Under the pieces are notes generated by a model. The model was not told the DNA's origin. It made no database searches and was given only the letters and a program-made list of their open reading frames with translations. A stretch of 17,930 nt of DNA from an uncultured Paracoccaceae bacterium (GTDB taxonomy: Bacteria > Pseudomonadota > Alphaproteobacteria > Rhodobacterales > Rhodobacteraceae): assembly GCA_937927675.1 (NCBI GenBank), contig CALBSG010000039.1:1-17930 (forward strand), in the 5' to 3' direction. The translations under genes were made by a program, and so were the position numbers. Below, piece after piece: positions 6,752 through 15,008 of this stretch (the stretch's first letter is position 1; each line of letters starts with the position of its first letter).

Positions 6752-7803
6752 CGGCTGTAGCAACGACATCTGGCGGGCTTTATGCCCGCCAGATCAGGGC
6801 ACGCACGGCAGCCTTGCTGGCCGCCGCAGCAGCGCTTTGCCTGCTGCTGGCCGCGGATCTGATCACCGGACCGTCAGGCATGTCGCTGGCCGACCTGAAC
6901 ACCGCACTTTGGGCAGGCCCCGCAGGTGAAGACCGCGCGGCCGCCGCAATCCTCTGGCAAATCCGTTTGCCACAAAGCATCATGGCAGCGCTGGTCGGGG
7001 CCTGCCTTGGCCTTGCCGGGTTGATGATGCAGACCATCCTGAACAACCCGCTGGCCAGCCCCTTCACCCTTGGATTTTCCGCCGCTGCCGGGTTTGGCGC
7101 GGCCCTGTCGATCCTGATCGGCGGGCTTTGGGGGCTGCCGCAATGGCTGCAAACCCCGCTTGCCGCCTTTGCCATGACGCTTGCCGCCGCCGCGCTGATC
7201 TATCTGATCGCCCGCCTCAAGGGGGCGGCGCCCGAGGTGCTGGTGCTGGCGGGCATCGCGGTCTTGTTCTTCTTTCAATCGCTGCAATCGCTGGTGCAGT
7301 TCATGGCCTCGCCCGAAGTCTTGCAACAGATCGTCTTCTGGCTGTTCGGCAGCCTGTTAAAGGCCAGCTGGACTTCGGTGCAGGTCTGCGGGGCCATACT
7401 GCTGGTCTGTCTGCCCTTGGTCCTTCGCGACGCGTGGAACCTTACTGCCCTGCGGATGGGTGACGGCAACGCCACCAGCCTTGGGCTGGATGTGAACCGC
7501 TTGCGTCGCCGCAGCTTTCTTCTGGTCGCGGCCCTGACGGCCGGGGCAGTCTGTTTTACCGGCACCATCGGCTTTGTGGGGTTGATTGCCCCCCATATCG
7601 CGCGGGCGGCAGTTGGCGAAGACCACCGCTTTGCCCTGCCGACCGCCGCGCTGATGGGTGCGGTCATCCTTGTCGCGGCGTCCGTTATCGGAAAGCTCAT
7701 TTCGCCCGGAGCCGTCATTCCCGTGGGGATCATCACCGCAATCGCGGGGATCCCGATGCTGATGGCGGTAATCCTGACGCTCAAACCTGTGGGGACAAGA
7801 TGA
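6748..7803 (+). CDS. FecCD/BtuC-type ABC importer permease
   Basis: Inner-membrane permease of the type II importer class, 351 residues with about nine or ten hydrophobic helices. Family hallmarks are clear: IRLPQSIMAALVGACLGLAG followed by MMQTILNNPLASPFTLGFS, and near the C-terminus GTIGFVGLIAPHIAR with a following stretch HRFALPTAALMGA. ATG 6748 overlaps the binding-protein stop and gives a short cytoplasmic N-terminus; an upstream in-frame start at 6703 would run far into the binding-protein gene and is less likely. Two copies of this protein pair with two ATPases to move a metal chelate or B12-like ligand from the binding protein into the cytoplasm. Its stop overlaps the ATPase start by four bases. 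Confidence 0.9.
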   Translation: MTAVATTSGGLYARQIRARTAALLAAAAALCLLLAADLITGPSGMSLADLNTALWAGPAGEDRAAAAILWQIRLPQSIMAALVGACLGLAGLMMQTILNNPLASPFTLGFSAAAGFGAALSILIGGLWGLPQWLQTPLAAFAMTLAAAALIYLIARLKGAAPEVLVLAGIAVLFFFQSLQSLVQFMASPEVLQQIVFWLFGSLLKASWTSVQVCGAILLVCLPLVLRDAWNLTALRMGDGNATSLGLDVNRLRRRSFLLVAALTAGAVCFTGTIGFVGLIAPHIARAAVGEDHRFALPTAALMGAVILVAASVIGKLISPGAVIPVGIITAIAGIPMLMAVILTLKPVGTR

Positions 7804-8558
7804 CCCTCACCGCCAACCTGCCAGCCGTTTTCAAAGGTCGCAGTCAGATTCTGCATCCAACGGAAATTGTCGTTCCCGCAGGCCAGGTGCTTGGTGTGAT
7901 CGGTCCAAACGGCGCGGGCAAGTCCACGCTTCTTCGCAGCCTTGCCGGGATCGACAGACTTCATGCTGACTGGAACGGCGTGCCGCTGCCCCGGGACCAA
8001 ATCGGCTATATGCCTCAAGGCTTTCAGATGAATGCGCGTCTTTCGGTGCTGGAAGCGGTTCTCCTAGGCAAGCGAGAAGCCCTTGGCTGGCGCATGGCTC
8101 CGGGTGATCTGGAAGCCGCATCCAACGTCCTGTTGGACCTTGGATTGTCCCACCTCGAAGACCGCAGCATGGACCGGCTCTCCGGCGGACAACAGCAGAT
8201 GGTCCTCGTGGCGCAACGTCTACTCCGCGCGCCACGCCTCCTCGTCCTGGACGAGCCGACATCGGCCCTCGACATTCACCACCAGCTGGTAATCCTGCGG
8301 CATCTCAAGACCTATACACAGGAAAGGCCTGCAACCACCATCATGGCCTTGCACGATCTGACACTTGCTGGGCGGTTTTGTGACAGTTTGCTCGTGCTTA
8401 AGGACGGCAAGGCCCTTGCGTTCGGCCCTCCCGGCGATGTCATGTCTAGGCCCTGCATCGCCGAATGCTGGAACGTGGCGGTGGAGCTCATGCAAGCCAA
8501 GGACGGTTGCCCGGTAATCGTACCTCATGAACATGGCTTTGGTCGAAAGGGAGCGTGA
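7800..8558 (+). CDS. FecE/BtuD-type ABC importer ATP-binding protein
   Basis: ATPase of the FecBCD-like importer, 252 residues, normal for the family. Walker A GPNGAGKST (35-43), Q-loop Gln73 in YMPQGFQ, signature LSGGQ (127-131), Walker B LLVLDEPTSALD (147-158) and His185 in ALHDL are all present, so it should be active. The N-terminus is shorter and less typical than in most FecE proteins. The tail (about 215-252) carries a Cys and several His (CPVIVPHEHGFG) that could be incidental. It is the last clear gene of the metal-uptake operon and ends about 300 bp before the tRNA-derived attachment site. Confidence 0.9.
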   Translation: MTLTANLPAVFKGRSQILHPTEIVVPAGQVLGVIGPNGAGKSTLLRSLAGIDRLHADWNGVPLPRDQIGYMPQGFQMNARLSVLEAVLLGKREALGWRMAPGDLEAASNVLLDLGLSHLEDRSMDRLSGGQQQMVLVAQRLLRAPRLLVLDEPTSALDIHHQLVILRHLKTYTQERPATTIMALHDLTLAGRFCDSLLVLKDGKALAFGPPGDVMSRPCIAECWNVAVELMQAKDGCPVIVPHEHGFGRKGA

Positions 8559-8866
8559 CCAGCATCAACTTCCGGGGATTTCAGACGAGAACAGAACGAC
8601 ATCACGACCGTCTGCAAGGGGGCGCGCTTCACCCAATCGAACGCGCTGACCCTTCCGTCAAAGACCTCAAGACTGCGATTATACCTTGAGTATGGATGGC
8701 TCGTTTACATCAACGCCACATCAACAGTCGAAAGTGGTTTGAAAACAATTGCCTGTGGTCCGCTGTCCGTGAACGTGGTCGGCTGTTGGGGAAGAAAATT
8801 CGGGAAATCAAAGAGTTATCGGCTAAGCCTGTGATTCTCATAAGTTATTGGAATCATTGATGTTTC
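8559..8866. other. Gap before the tRNA fragment: two small, unrecognised ORFs
   Basis: No conserved gene was recognised. A GTG-started frame (8555-8689, 44 aa) overlaps the FecE stop in a GTGA arrangement, but its AAAGGG sits only three bases away, which is too close. A second frame (8696-8860, 54 aa) contains RHINSRKWFENN and GRLLGKKIREIKELS; it is basic, looks somewhat protein-like and stops six bases before the tRNA homology. Base composition drops towards AT compared with the operon. Either frame could be a stub of a truncated gene at the end of an integrated element. Confidence 0.3.
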
Positions 8867-8913
8867 GGCTCATAACCTGAAGGCCGCAGGTTCAAATCCT
8901 GCCCCCGCAACCA
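8867..8913 (+). repeat. 3' fragment of tRNA-fMet: candidate att site of an integrative element
   Basis: The 47 nt from GGCTCATAACCTGA to CCCCCGCAACCA match the anticodon loop (CTCATAA), 3' anticodon strand, variable loop, T-arm (GCAGGTTCAAATCCTGC) and acceptor/CCA end of alphaproteobacterial initiator tRNA, as I know it. The preceding bases do not supply the tRNA 5' half: there is no CGCGGGG acceptor strand and no D-arm, so this is not a working tRNA gene. Tyrosine-recombinase elements that insert into tRNA genes typically leave exactly this kind of 3' duplicate at the distal end. With the fragment in plus orientation, the element would lie to the left and the intact tRNA-fMet would be expected beyond the left window edge. 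Confidence 0.75.
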
Positions 8914-8929
8914 AAAATACCCGCACAAC

Positions 8930-8960
8930 GCCCACGCCAACCGCGTGGGCTTTTGCTTTT
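8930..8960 (+). terminator. Intrinsic terminator after the tRNA-fMet fragment
   Basis: GCCCACGC (8930-8937), loop CAACC, GCGTGGGC (8943-8950), then TTTTGCTTTT. A perfect 8-bp GC-rich stem with a T-tract is a textbook intrinsic terminator. Its place 16 bp after the CCA end suggests it is the original chromosomal terminator of the tRNA-fMet gene, which supports this side being the native flank. Confidence 0.85.
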
Positions 8961-9464
8961 GTGGCGCCCGCCGCGCACAGCGACAGGATCGCGCAGAGCT
9001 TTAAACGGTGCAGAAGCACAACCCAACGGGCGAAACTCCGCCAAAGGGAGATGGCGGCATTCGTTTAATATGTCCGTTCATCAGTGAGGCAGACCCAATC
9101 TTGGATGACTGTGTCTTTGAATTTGACCCCAGGCATCGCATCGTCCCCGCTTCCAAACTTACGAAGCAAGGCCTTTAAAATCTTGGGGCTATTCAAATAC
9201 AGCTCCAGGCAGATCGAACAAGAACCAGTCGTTGAAATTCAACCGCGGCGAAAAGATTGGAGTGGCGGCAGCTCTATGATCTGGCGCCGTCTTCTTTTCT
9301 GGTGTTGCGGTTCTCTCGGATGATCGAGGATCAGACGGCTGAAACCGCCTTTAATGACATGGATCAAAAGCCAATCTTTTGCGTGAATTGTATGAATGTC
9401 CATTTTGTCTTAGGCGTTTACCCTCAATGAGTTGGGCAGACCAACTGCCTCAAAGGGCGAAAAC
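8961..9464. other. Gap between tRNA terminator and the A-T-TE gene: small possible ORF remnants
   Basis: No confident gene. A GTG-started frame (9008-9178, 56 aa, with ICPFISEADPILDD and FEFDPRHRI) and a later frame ending at 9430 (with LEWRQLYDLAPSSFLVLRF and MIEDQTAETAF) read somewhat like protein but match no family I can name. The latter faintly recalls the end of a sulfotransferase. The frame 9084-9323 looks like a shadow. The promoter of the downstream gene should be in the last part, but no clear boxes were seen. Confidence 0.25.
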
Positions 9465-11954
9465 GTGGTGGACTTTAACGAGCTGGGATCGTGCCACGAA
9501 GGTACTGATCTTTATTCCATGATCGCGATGCAGGCCCGTCGATACGGCGATTCACCTGCTATTCTGTCGCCGGGCAAAAAACATCTAGGCTATGCTGGTA
9601 TGGCCTTGCACCTAGCTGCGATCGGGCGGCAGTTTCGGGCCCTTGGCCTGATGCGGACCGACAGGGTTGCGATCGTGGTCAAAGAACGACCGCAAGCGTG
9701 TCTGGCCTATTTGAGCGCCGCCGCGCATTGCATTGCGGTCCCGCTGGACCCCAATGCTACCGCCGCCGAACTGACGAAGACCTTGAGACGGATCAAGGCG
9801 CGTGCCGTGATCGGTAGCCCGTCGTTGCCAGCGTTGGAGGCGGCAAATATAACATTGTTGCGTCTGACGCCTGATCCCGAGACGGCGGCACTGTTCTCGC
9901 TGCCTGCGTGTGACGGACAGGCCGCCGCGTCAGACGCTGAAAATCCCAGTGCGGACGCCATTGCCGCGATCCTCATGTCTTCAGGCACGACGTCAGAACC
10001 CAAGGCAATTCCGTTGAGCCACCGGATCGTGTTGGCCCGCGGCCGTCGGGTGGCTACACATTTGCAGCTGACACAAGGGGATGTTTGTCTCAGCTTTCGT
10101 CCAACCCATCTTACGTCGACTCTCAGTGTTTCTCTGGCCTCTGTACTTGTATCGGGAAGCGCGGTCGTCTTGCCGGACGGCTTTGATGTGGACAGGTTCT
10201 TCACCGACCTGGTCGATTTCAATGTGACCTGGTTCAACGCCGGTCCAGCCCATAGCAGCGCTATACTTGACCGCGCGCCAATGCACGATGACGCGCTGTC
10301 AAAGTCTCGTCTGCGGTTTGTCAGGTCAAGCAGTACCTCGCTTGATCCGGCCATGCAGTCTCGGATCGAGGTGCTGTTCGGTGTCCCATGCATTCAAAGC
10401 TACTCAAGCACCGAAACCGGACCGATTGCCTGCAACCCGCTGCCTCCGGCAATTCGTAGACCCGGGACTGTGGGTGTTGCCATGGGGAGTGAGATCAGAA
10501 TTTGCGCAGCTGACGGCACTGAACTGCCGCCCGGATCCGAAGGTGAGATTCGGCTGCGCGGCCCTTTGGTGTTTGCTGGATATGACGAAGATCCCGCTCG
10601 CACGCAGGCCGCCTTTTCGGATGGCTGGTACAAGACCGGTGATCTTGGGCGATTGGATGATCTGGGCTATCTCACCCTATGCGGCCGTCTGAATGATGTC
10701 ATCAACAGGGGCGGCCAGAAGGTTTCGCCTGTCGAGGTTGAGACCGTCTTGACGCAACACCCCGCGGTCGCCGATGCCGTCTGTTTCGCCCAGAAACACC
10801 CGACCTTGGGGAGCGTTCCTGCGGCGGCAGTGGTGGTGCGCGCCGGATTTCCCTTTGATCCCGCCGAGATCCTTCACTTTCTTCGAGATCGCCTTTCTTC
10901 ATACAAGTTGCCTGTGCGCATCGTTCAATGTGACTCGGTTCCGCGTGGCCCAGTCGGAAAGATATTGCGCAACGACGCCTCAGTTGCCTTTGCAGCACTG
11001 AACGACACCGTGATTTCGCAACCTGCGATCGTTCCCACGGCAGAGGTTGCGCTGTCCCGGCATCTTGCCATGCTTTGGGCAGGTGTGCTGGGGCAAGCTG
11101 ATGTGGACCTTGATACCGATTTCTTCACCTTAGGCGGAGATTCATTGCGGGCGGTGAACCTTCTGCTCGACGTCGAAGAATTAACGGGTGTGCATCTCGA
11201 TCTGGAGGACATGGCCGGACTGGCCAGCAGCGTCAACGCGATGGCGGCGCTCATTCGCAAACGGCGCGCCATGACGCCAACCGCCAACAAGAGAGAGCCT
11301 TCGGCAAGCGAATTTGCCGATGTGCTTCGTAAGTTGGCAGAGACAATGTCAGGCTGGGGGCGGGTCAACGTGGGCCGTGCGGTGCCGGCGACTGTCTTGA
11401 ACCCGAAAGGGCCCTTGCCGCCGCTGTTTTGGTGTTTCAATGCGCCGCATGAGGCCCCCGCCCTGGCGCAGGAGTTTGGGCCAGACCAACCGCTTGTCAT
11501 ATTGAGATCGCTTAACTCGATTGTGAGGGATGGTGCGGCCAGGCGCGCGATGGAACCCGGCCTTGGCAGGCTTTATGCCACCGAGATTGCACGCCTCCAG
11601 CCGGCAGGAGGGTTGCGCCTCGGGGGCAACTGTCAAGGCGCGCGCATCATGGAAGATACCGCCCGTGCGCTGGTTGAAATGGGGCGCAAGGTCGATGTGC
11701 TCGCCGTTCTAGAGCACGAACCCGTTCATCCCTGCACATACCCATTGGCGATGTTCTTTGGTGCTGAGAGTACCCGCCATAACCCATTTTTGCTGCGACA
11801 CCGGCCTGAACAGGACTGGGCCAGACTGCATGGGGAGGTGGCATGGGACATCATCCCCGGCTCCCATGGCCAGTTCTTTCGCGACCCCTTCGTCAAGTCC
11901 TTTGGCGCAAGACTGAAGGCGCGTCTTCAGGCCATCAACGCTTCCGCTACATGA
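9465..11954 (+). CDS. Stand-alone NRPS-like enzyme: adenylation, carrier and thioesterase domains
   Basis: An 829-residue A-T-TE protein without a condensation domain. The adenylation domain (about 15-510) has the P-loop SGTTSEPK (173-180; the usual Gly after TT is Ser), YSSTE (313-317), YKTGD (389-393), the hinge GRLNDVINRGG and the catalytic Lys499 in PRGPVGK. It looks closest to the oxalyl-CoA/acyl-CoA synthetase-like branch. The carrier domain holds LGGDSLRA with Ser560 for phosphopantetheine. The C-terminal thioesterase (about 650-829) has GGNCQGA with Cys723 in place of Ser, and His801 in PGSHGQFF. GTG at 9465 was chosen over an upstream TTG (9432) because AAAGGG lies seven bases before it. 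It would activate a carboxylic acid as AMP-ester, load it on the carrier and release it by hydrolysis or ester formation. The substrate is unknown. The TTT binding-protein gene follows 44 bp later. Confidence 0.82.
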   Translation: MVDFNELGSCHEGTDLYSMIAMQARRYGDSPAILSPGKKHLGYAGMALHLAAIGRQFRALGLMRTDRVAIVVKERPQACLAYLSAAAHCIAVPLDPNATAAELTKTLRRIKARAVIGSPSLPALEAANITLLRLTPDPETAALFSLPACDGQAAASDAENPSADAIAAILMSSGTTSEPKAIPLSHRIVLARGRRVATHLQLTQGDVCLSFRPTHLTSTLSVSLASVLVSGSAVVLPDGFDVDRFFTDLVDFNVTWFNAGPAHSSAILDRAPMHDDALSKSRLRFVRSSSTSLDPAMQSRIEVLFGVPCIQSYSSTETGPIACNPLPPAIRRPGTVGVAMGSEIRICAADGTELPPGSEGEIRLRGPLVFAGYDEDPARTQAAFSDGWYKTGDLGRLDDLGYLTLCGRLNDVINRGGQKVSPVEVETVLTQHPAVADAVCFAQKHPTLGSVPAAAVVVRAGFPFDPAEILHFLRDRLSSYKLPVRIVQCDSVPRGPVGKILRNDASVAFAALNDTVISQPAIVPTAEVALSRHLAMLWAGVLGQADVDLDTDFFTLGGDSLRAVNLLLDVEELTGVHLDLEDMAGLASSVNAMAALIRKRRAMTPTANKREPSASEFADVLRKLAETMSGWGRVNVGRAVPATVLNPKGPLPPLFWCFNAPHEAPALAQEFGPDQPLVILRSLNSIVRDGAARRAMEPGLGRLYATEIARLQPAGGLRLGGNCQGARIMEDTARALVEMGRKVDVLAVLEHEPVHPCTYPLAMFFGAESTRHNPFLLRHRPEQDWARLHGEVAWDIIPGSHGQFFRDPFVKSFGARLKARLQAINASAT

Positions 11955-11998
11955 ACCAAGAGCGCCCACAGGCGTAGTGCAACGAAAGAGAGAGTTCT

Positions 11999-13018
11999 AT
12001 GAAACAAAAGTGGCTTGCAGTGCTTGCAGCGTCTTTCCTGACGCATGCCATGCCAAGTTGGGCAGAAGAAGGCATGTTCTATGCGGACAAGACGATCAAG
12101 GTGATCATTCCTGCATCCGCCGGAGGCTCATACGGGCTTTATGGTCAGCTGATTGTCGACCATCTGGGGCGCCACATTCCGGGTGACCCGGACGTCGTCC
12201 TTGAATACATGGACGGCGCTGGCGGTATCCGTGCCAGCAATGCTGTAGCCTCTGTTGCCGCGCGCGACGGGACGGTTCTGTACATGATGCACCAGAATGC
12301 GCCTACCGCGCAGTTGGTGTCCCCGGACGCGACAAGCTATGACGTGAGCGAGTTCGCCCCCATCGGCATATTGTCCGCGATGAATTCGGTCATGGTGGTT
12401 CGCACGGATCTGGGCGTTGACGGTGTCGAGGATCTCGCCAAAATGGCGGTGACTATCGGGGCTACGGGGCGTGGGTCATACCAGTTCATCGTTCCGACGC
12501 TGATGAACCACTTTGGGCGGGCAGAGTTCAAGATTGTGCCGACCTACAGTGGCGCTGGCGAGGTGCAGTTGGCACTTGAACGTGGGGAAGTCGGCGCGTC
12601 CATGAATTCGCTCAGCGCCGTGCAGGAACAGCATGATGACTGGATCGACGGAACAGGGATTGCGCATGTCATTTTGCAGGTCGGAACGAAACCTGCGCCT
12701 GACCTGCTCGAGGTTCCGCTTCTGACCGATCTTGCTCAGTCTCCTTCAGAGGCGGCGCTTTATCAGTTCCTATCGATATCGAATGCGATGGCGCGGGCTC
12801 TTGTCATGCCGCCCGAAACGCCTGCTGACAAGGTTGCCACCCTGCGGGCGGCCTTTGGCGAAATGATCACTGATCCCGCGTTCCGATCAGCTGCAGACGC
12901 TCTCCAGCTGCCCCTTGATAGTGCGGATCATGCCGAGTTTTCGAAGCTGATTTCCACGCTCCTTGCGACGCCACCGGAAACCTTGGACCTCGCACAGAGT
13001 GTGCTGGGCGAAGAATAA
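11999..13018 (+). CDS. TctC/Bug-family tripartite tricarboxylate transporter substrate-binding protein
   Basis: Periplasmic solute receptor of the TTT family, 339 residues. A signal peptide (about 1-22, ending SWA) is followed by a mature protein with KTIKVIIPASAGGSYGLYGQ near the start, NAVASVAARDGTVLYM in the first lobe and VGASMNSLSAVQEQ in the hinge region. These are typical positions for Bug proteins, which bind carboxylates through main-chain contacts. GAAAGAGAGAG gives a purine-rich ribosome site before ATG 11999. It is transcribed with the A-T-TE gene, while the membrane part of the transporter is encoded convergently just downstream. Bug proteins serve many carboxylates, so the ligand is open; co-location with an acid-activating enzyme suggests it may import that acid. 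Confidence 0.85.
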   Translation: MKQKWLAVLAASFLTHAMPSWAEEGMFYADKTIKVIIPASAGGSYGLYGQLIVDHLGRHIPGDPDVVLEYMDGAGGIRASNAVASVAARDGTVLYMMHQNAPTAQLVSPDATSYDVSEFAPIGILSAMNSVMVVRTDLGVDGVEDLAKMAVTIGATGRGSYQFIVPTLMNHFGRAEFKIVPTYSGAGEVQLALERGEVGASMNSLSAVQEQHDDWIDGTGIAHVILQVGTKPAPDLLEVPLLTDLAQSPSEAALYQFLSISNAMARALVMPPETPADKVATLRAAFGEMITDPAFRSAADALQLPLDSADHAEFSKLISTLLATPPETLDLAQSVLGEE

Positions 13019-13026
13019 TGCGTAAA

Positions 13027-13056
13027 GCGGGCCGCCCCGGCTAGGTGGCGGCCCGC
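13027..13056. terminator. Stem-loop between convergent tctC and tctAB genes
   Basis: GCGGGCCGCC (13027-13036) pairs perfectly with GGCGGCCCGC (13047-13056) over a 10-nt loop. It lies exactly between two convergent genes, eight bases from each stop region, and could stop transcription from both sides. A C-run rather than a T-run follows it on the plus strand, so it is not a canonical intrinsic terminator. Confidence 0.5.
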
Positions 13057-13064
13057 CCCCCCCG

Positions 13065-15008
13065 TCAGAGTAACCCTGATGGGAAGGTCGTTTTCAACAG
13101 AACGCCGAACAACAGCACGATCACCAGCCACTGGATGACGGCGATTGTCGCGGCGCGCCACACCGAAAGCCCGAAGCCAACCCACATGTAGGCGCCCATC
13201 CAAAGCGGTATGCCCGCTTCGGGACCAAGCAAGAAGGCGCATGCCATGGCCGCCACGAACCAAGCGAAGAAGCCTACGCTACTGCGCAAGGACTCCACGA
13301 TGCCATCCGGATTTGAAAGTGGCACATCGACCACCATGTCGTGACGGTCGTCTACCCCGGCGCGGGTCGTGACGAAAAGCAGAAGCATGATACCTCCGAA
13401 GATGGCGGCACCGAGGGGCATGATGCGGGCCGCGTTGTCCCAGCCTGGGGTCATCATGATGGATGATAGCATTGTCCCACCCAGTAGAACCGCAGCGATC
13501 CGGGCGCTTGCGGGACGTGGTGCTCGGGGTTGCCCGCTTTGAACCCGAAAGCGCCAGAGTTGCCGCAGGAACCCCATCAGCGCGAGGACCAGCAATATGA
13601 CCACCACGGGGCGGGTCAGAAAGGTTGCGTCATAGATCTGTATTGAGGTCGCCAGATACCGTTCAACCAGCGTCCCCAGCACCAGACCAAGGACAAGAGG
13701 CGCACGGGGCCATTCCAAAAGTCGCAGGATGTGGCCAAGCAACCCCGCACCAAGCAGAACTGCCAGATCGCCCCATTGACCCGTTCCTTGCAAGGCACCC
13801 AGCAGGACAGTGCCTGTTATGATCGGCACCAGCACGCCCACGGGCGCCAGCGTCGCCGCCGCCAATGCGGGCGCCAGCAAGAAGCAAAGGCCCGCGCCCA
13901 GAACATTGGCAAGGGCAAGGCAGATGACCATCACATAGGTGATGTCCAGATTTTCCGACAGCATCGCAGGCCCGGGTACGATGCCGTGCATCAGGAAGGC
14001 GCCGATCAGGATCGACATGGCGGCCGATCCCGGCACACCGAACGCAATTGTGGGGATCAGCGCGCCGCCTTCCTTTGCGTTGTTCGCGGCCTCGCTGGCG
14101 ATGACGCCCCGCACGTCGCCGCGCCCGAAATGCGCGTTCGGCACCTTGCTCCGCACGACGGATCCGTAGGCGATCCAGTCGATCACGGCACTGCCGATGC
14201 CGGGCATGGCCCCCAGAACCGAACCGATGACGGAACTTCGCAACAATACCACCGGATGGGCCAGCACGTCGCGCAGCCCGGTCAGTTGCGTTGATCTGTC
14301 TTTTGGCCGCTGCGCCGCGATCGTGCGCCGTTCTATGGCCAGGCTGGTCAGTTCCGGCAGGGCAAAAAGACCCAAAGAGAATGGTACAAGCGGGATCCCA
14401 TCCCACAGATAGAGCGTTCCAAAATCAAAACGCAGCGTGCCGGTCTGATGGTCCTGACCTACAGTGGCCAGCAAAAGACCAAGGCAGGCCAGCGCTAGAC
14501 CGGGCAGGATGTGTTTCCCACTGAGTGCGGCCGATAGTGACAAGCCCAGCACGCAGAGGGCGAACATCTCGGGCGTGCCCACCGACAGGATAACCGGCCG
14601 CAGGACCGGGATAGATACGACCAGAAGGATTGCCCCAAAGACGCCCCCCAGCATCGATGCCGCAAATGACGCTCCCAGCGCGCGTGCGGCCTCGCCTCTT
14701 TGTGCCATCGGATGGCCATCAAGCACCGTTGCGGCTGACCCAACACCTCCTGGCACGCCAAGCAAGACCGCTGGAATGGCGTCGGCCGTTGCAATGACGG
14801 AATGCATACCAATCAAAAGGGCAAGGGCCGACGGCGCATCCATTCCGATGGTCACGGGCATCAGCAGGGTCAGTCCCGCCAGCCCACCGATTCCGGGCAG
14901 TACTCCGACGACCAGACCGATGCATACACCGGCAACAAGCATGGAAAGCACTTGAAGATGTGCAATCTGGTGCAACGCTTCAAGGGCTGCGGCAAAGGTT
15001 GCACTCAT
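13065..15008 (-). CDS. Fused TctA-TctB membrane component of a tripartite tricarboxylate transporter
   Basis: A 647-residue integral membrane protein. The N-terminal about 500 residues are TctA: GVLPGIGGLAGLTLLMPVT near residue 45, the second repeat GAMPGIGSAVIDWIAYG, and PTIAFGVPGSAAMSILIGAF with IVPGPAML. The last about 140 residues form a separate set of four helices with an RIMPLGAAIFGGIMLLL segment, the size and layout of TctB, normally a separate gene. Fused TctAB proteins are known but less common. ATG 15008 was chosen because the longer frame needs a TTG at 15041 and an unusual polar N-terminus. With TctC it would import a carboxylate using an ion gradient. It is convergent with tctC rather than in one operon with it. 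Confidence 0.88.
   Translation of the reverse strand: MSATFAAALEALHQIAHLQVLSMLVAGVCIGLVVGVLPGIGGLAGLTLLMPVTIGMDAPSALALLIGMHSVIATADAIPAVLLGVPGGVGSAATVLDGHPMAQRGEAARALGASFAASMLGGVFGAILLVVSIPVLRPVILSVGTPEMFALCVLGLSLSAALSGKHILPGLALACLGLLLATVGQDHQTGTLRFDFGTLYLWDGIPLVPFSLGLFALPELTSLAIERRTIAAQRPKDRSTQLTGLRDVLAHPVVLLRSSVIGSVLGAMPGIGSAVIDWIAYGSVVRSKVPNAHFGRGDVRGVIASEAANNAKEGGALIPTIAFGVPGSAAMSILIGAFLMHGIVPGPAMLSENLDITYVMVICLALANVLGAGLCFLLAPALAAATLAPVGVLVPIITGTVLLGALQGTGQWGDLAVLLGAGLLGHILRLLEWPRAPLVLGLVLGTLVERYLATSIQIYDATFLTRPVVVILLVLALMGFLRQLWRFRVQSGQPRAPRPASARIAAVLLGGTMLSSIMMTPGWDNAARIMPLGAAIFGGIMLLLFVTTRAGVDDRHDMVVDVPLSNPDGIVESLRSSVGFFAWFVAAMACAFLLGPEAGIPLWMGAYMWVGFGLSVWRAATIAVIQWLVIVLLFGVLLKTTFPSGLL

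Noticed and set aside
8840..8913. A complete tRNA gene
   Set aside because: Only the 3' half matches initiator tRNA; the upstream bases give neither an acceptor 5' strand nor a D-arm, so the structure cannot close.
9084..9323. Plus-strand 79-aa frame between the tRNA terminator and the A-T-TE gene
   Set aside because: Composition looks random and another frame over the same stretch reads better; no family recognised.
9432..9464. TTG start 11 codons upstream for the A-T-TE gene
   Set aside because: The GTG at 9465 has AAAGGG seven bases upstream, while the TTG lacks a ribosome site.
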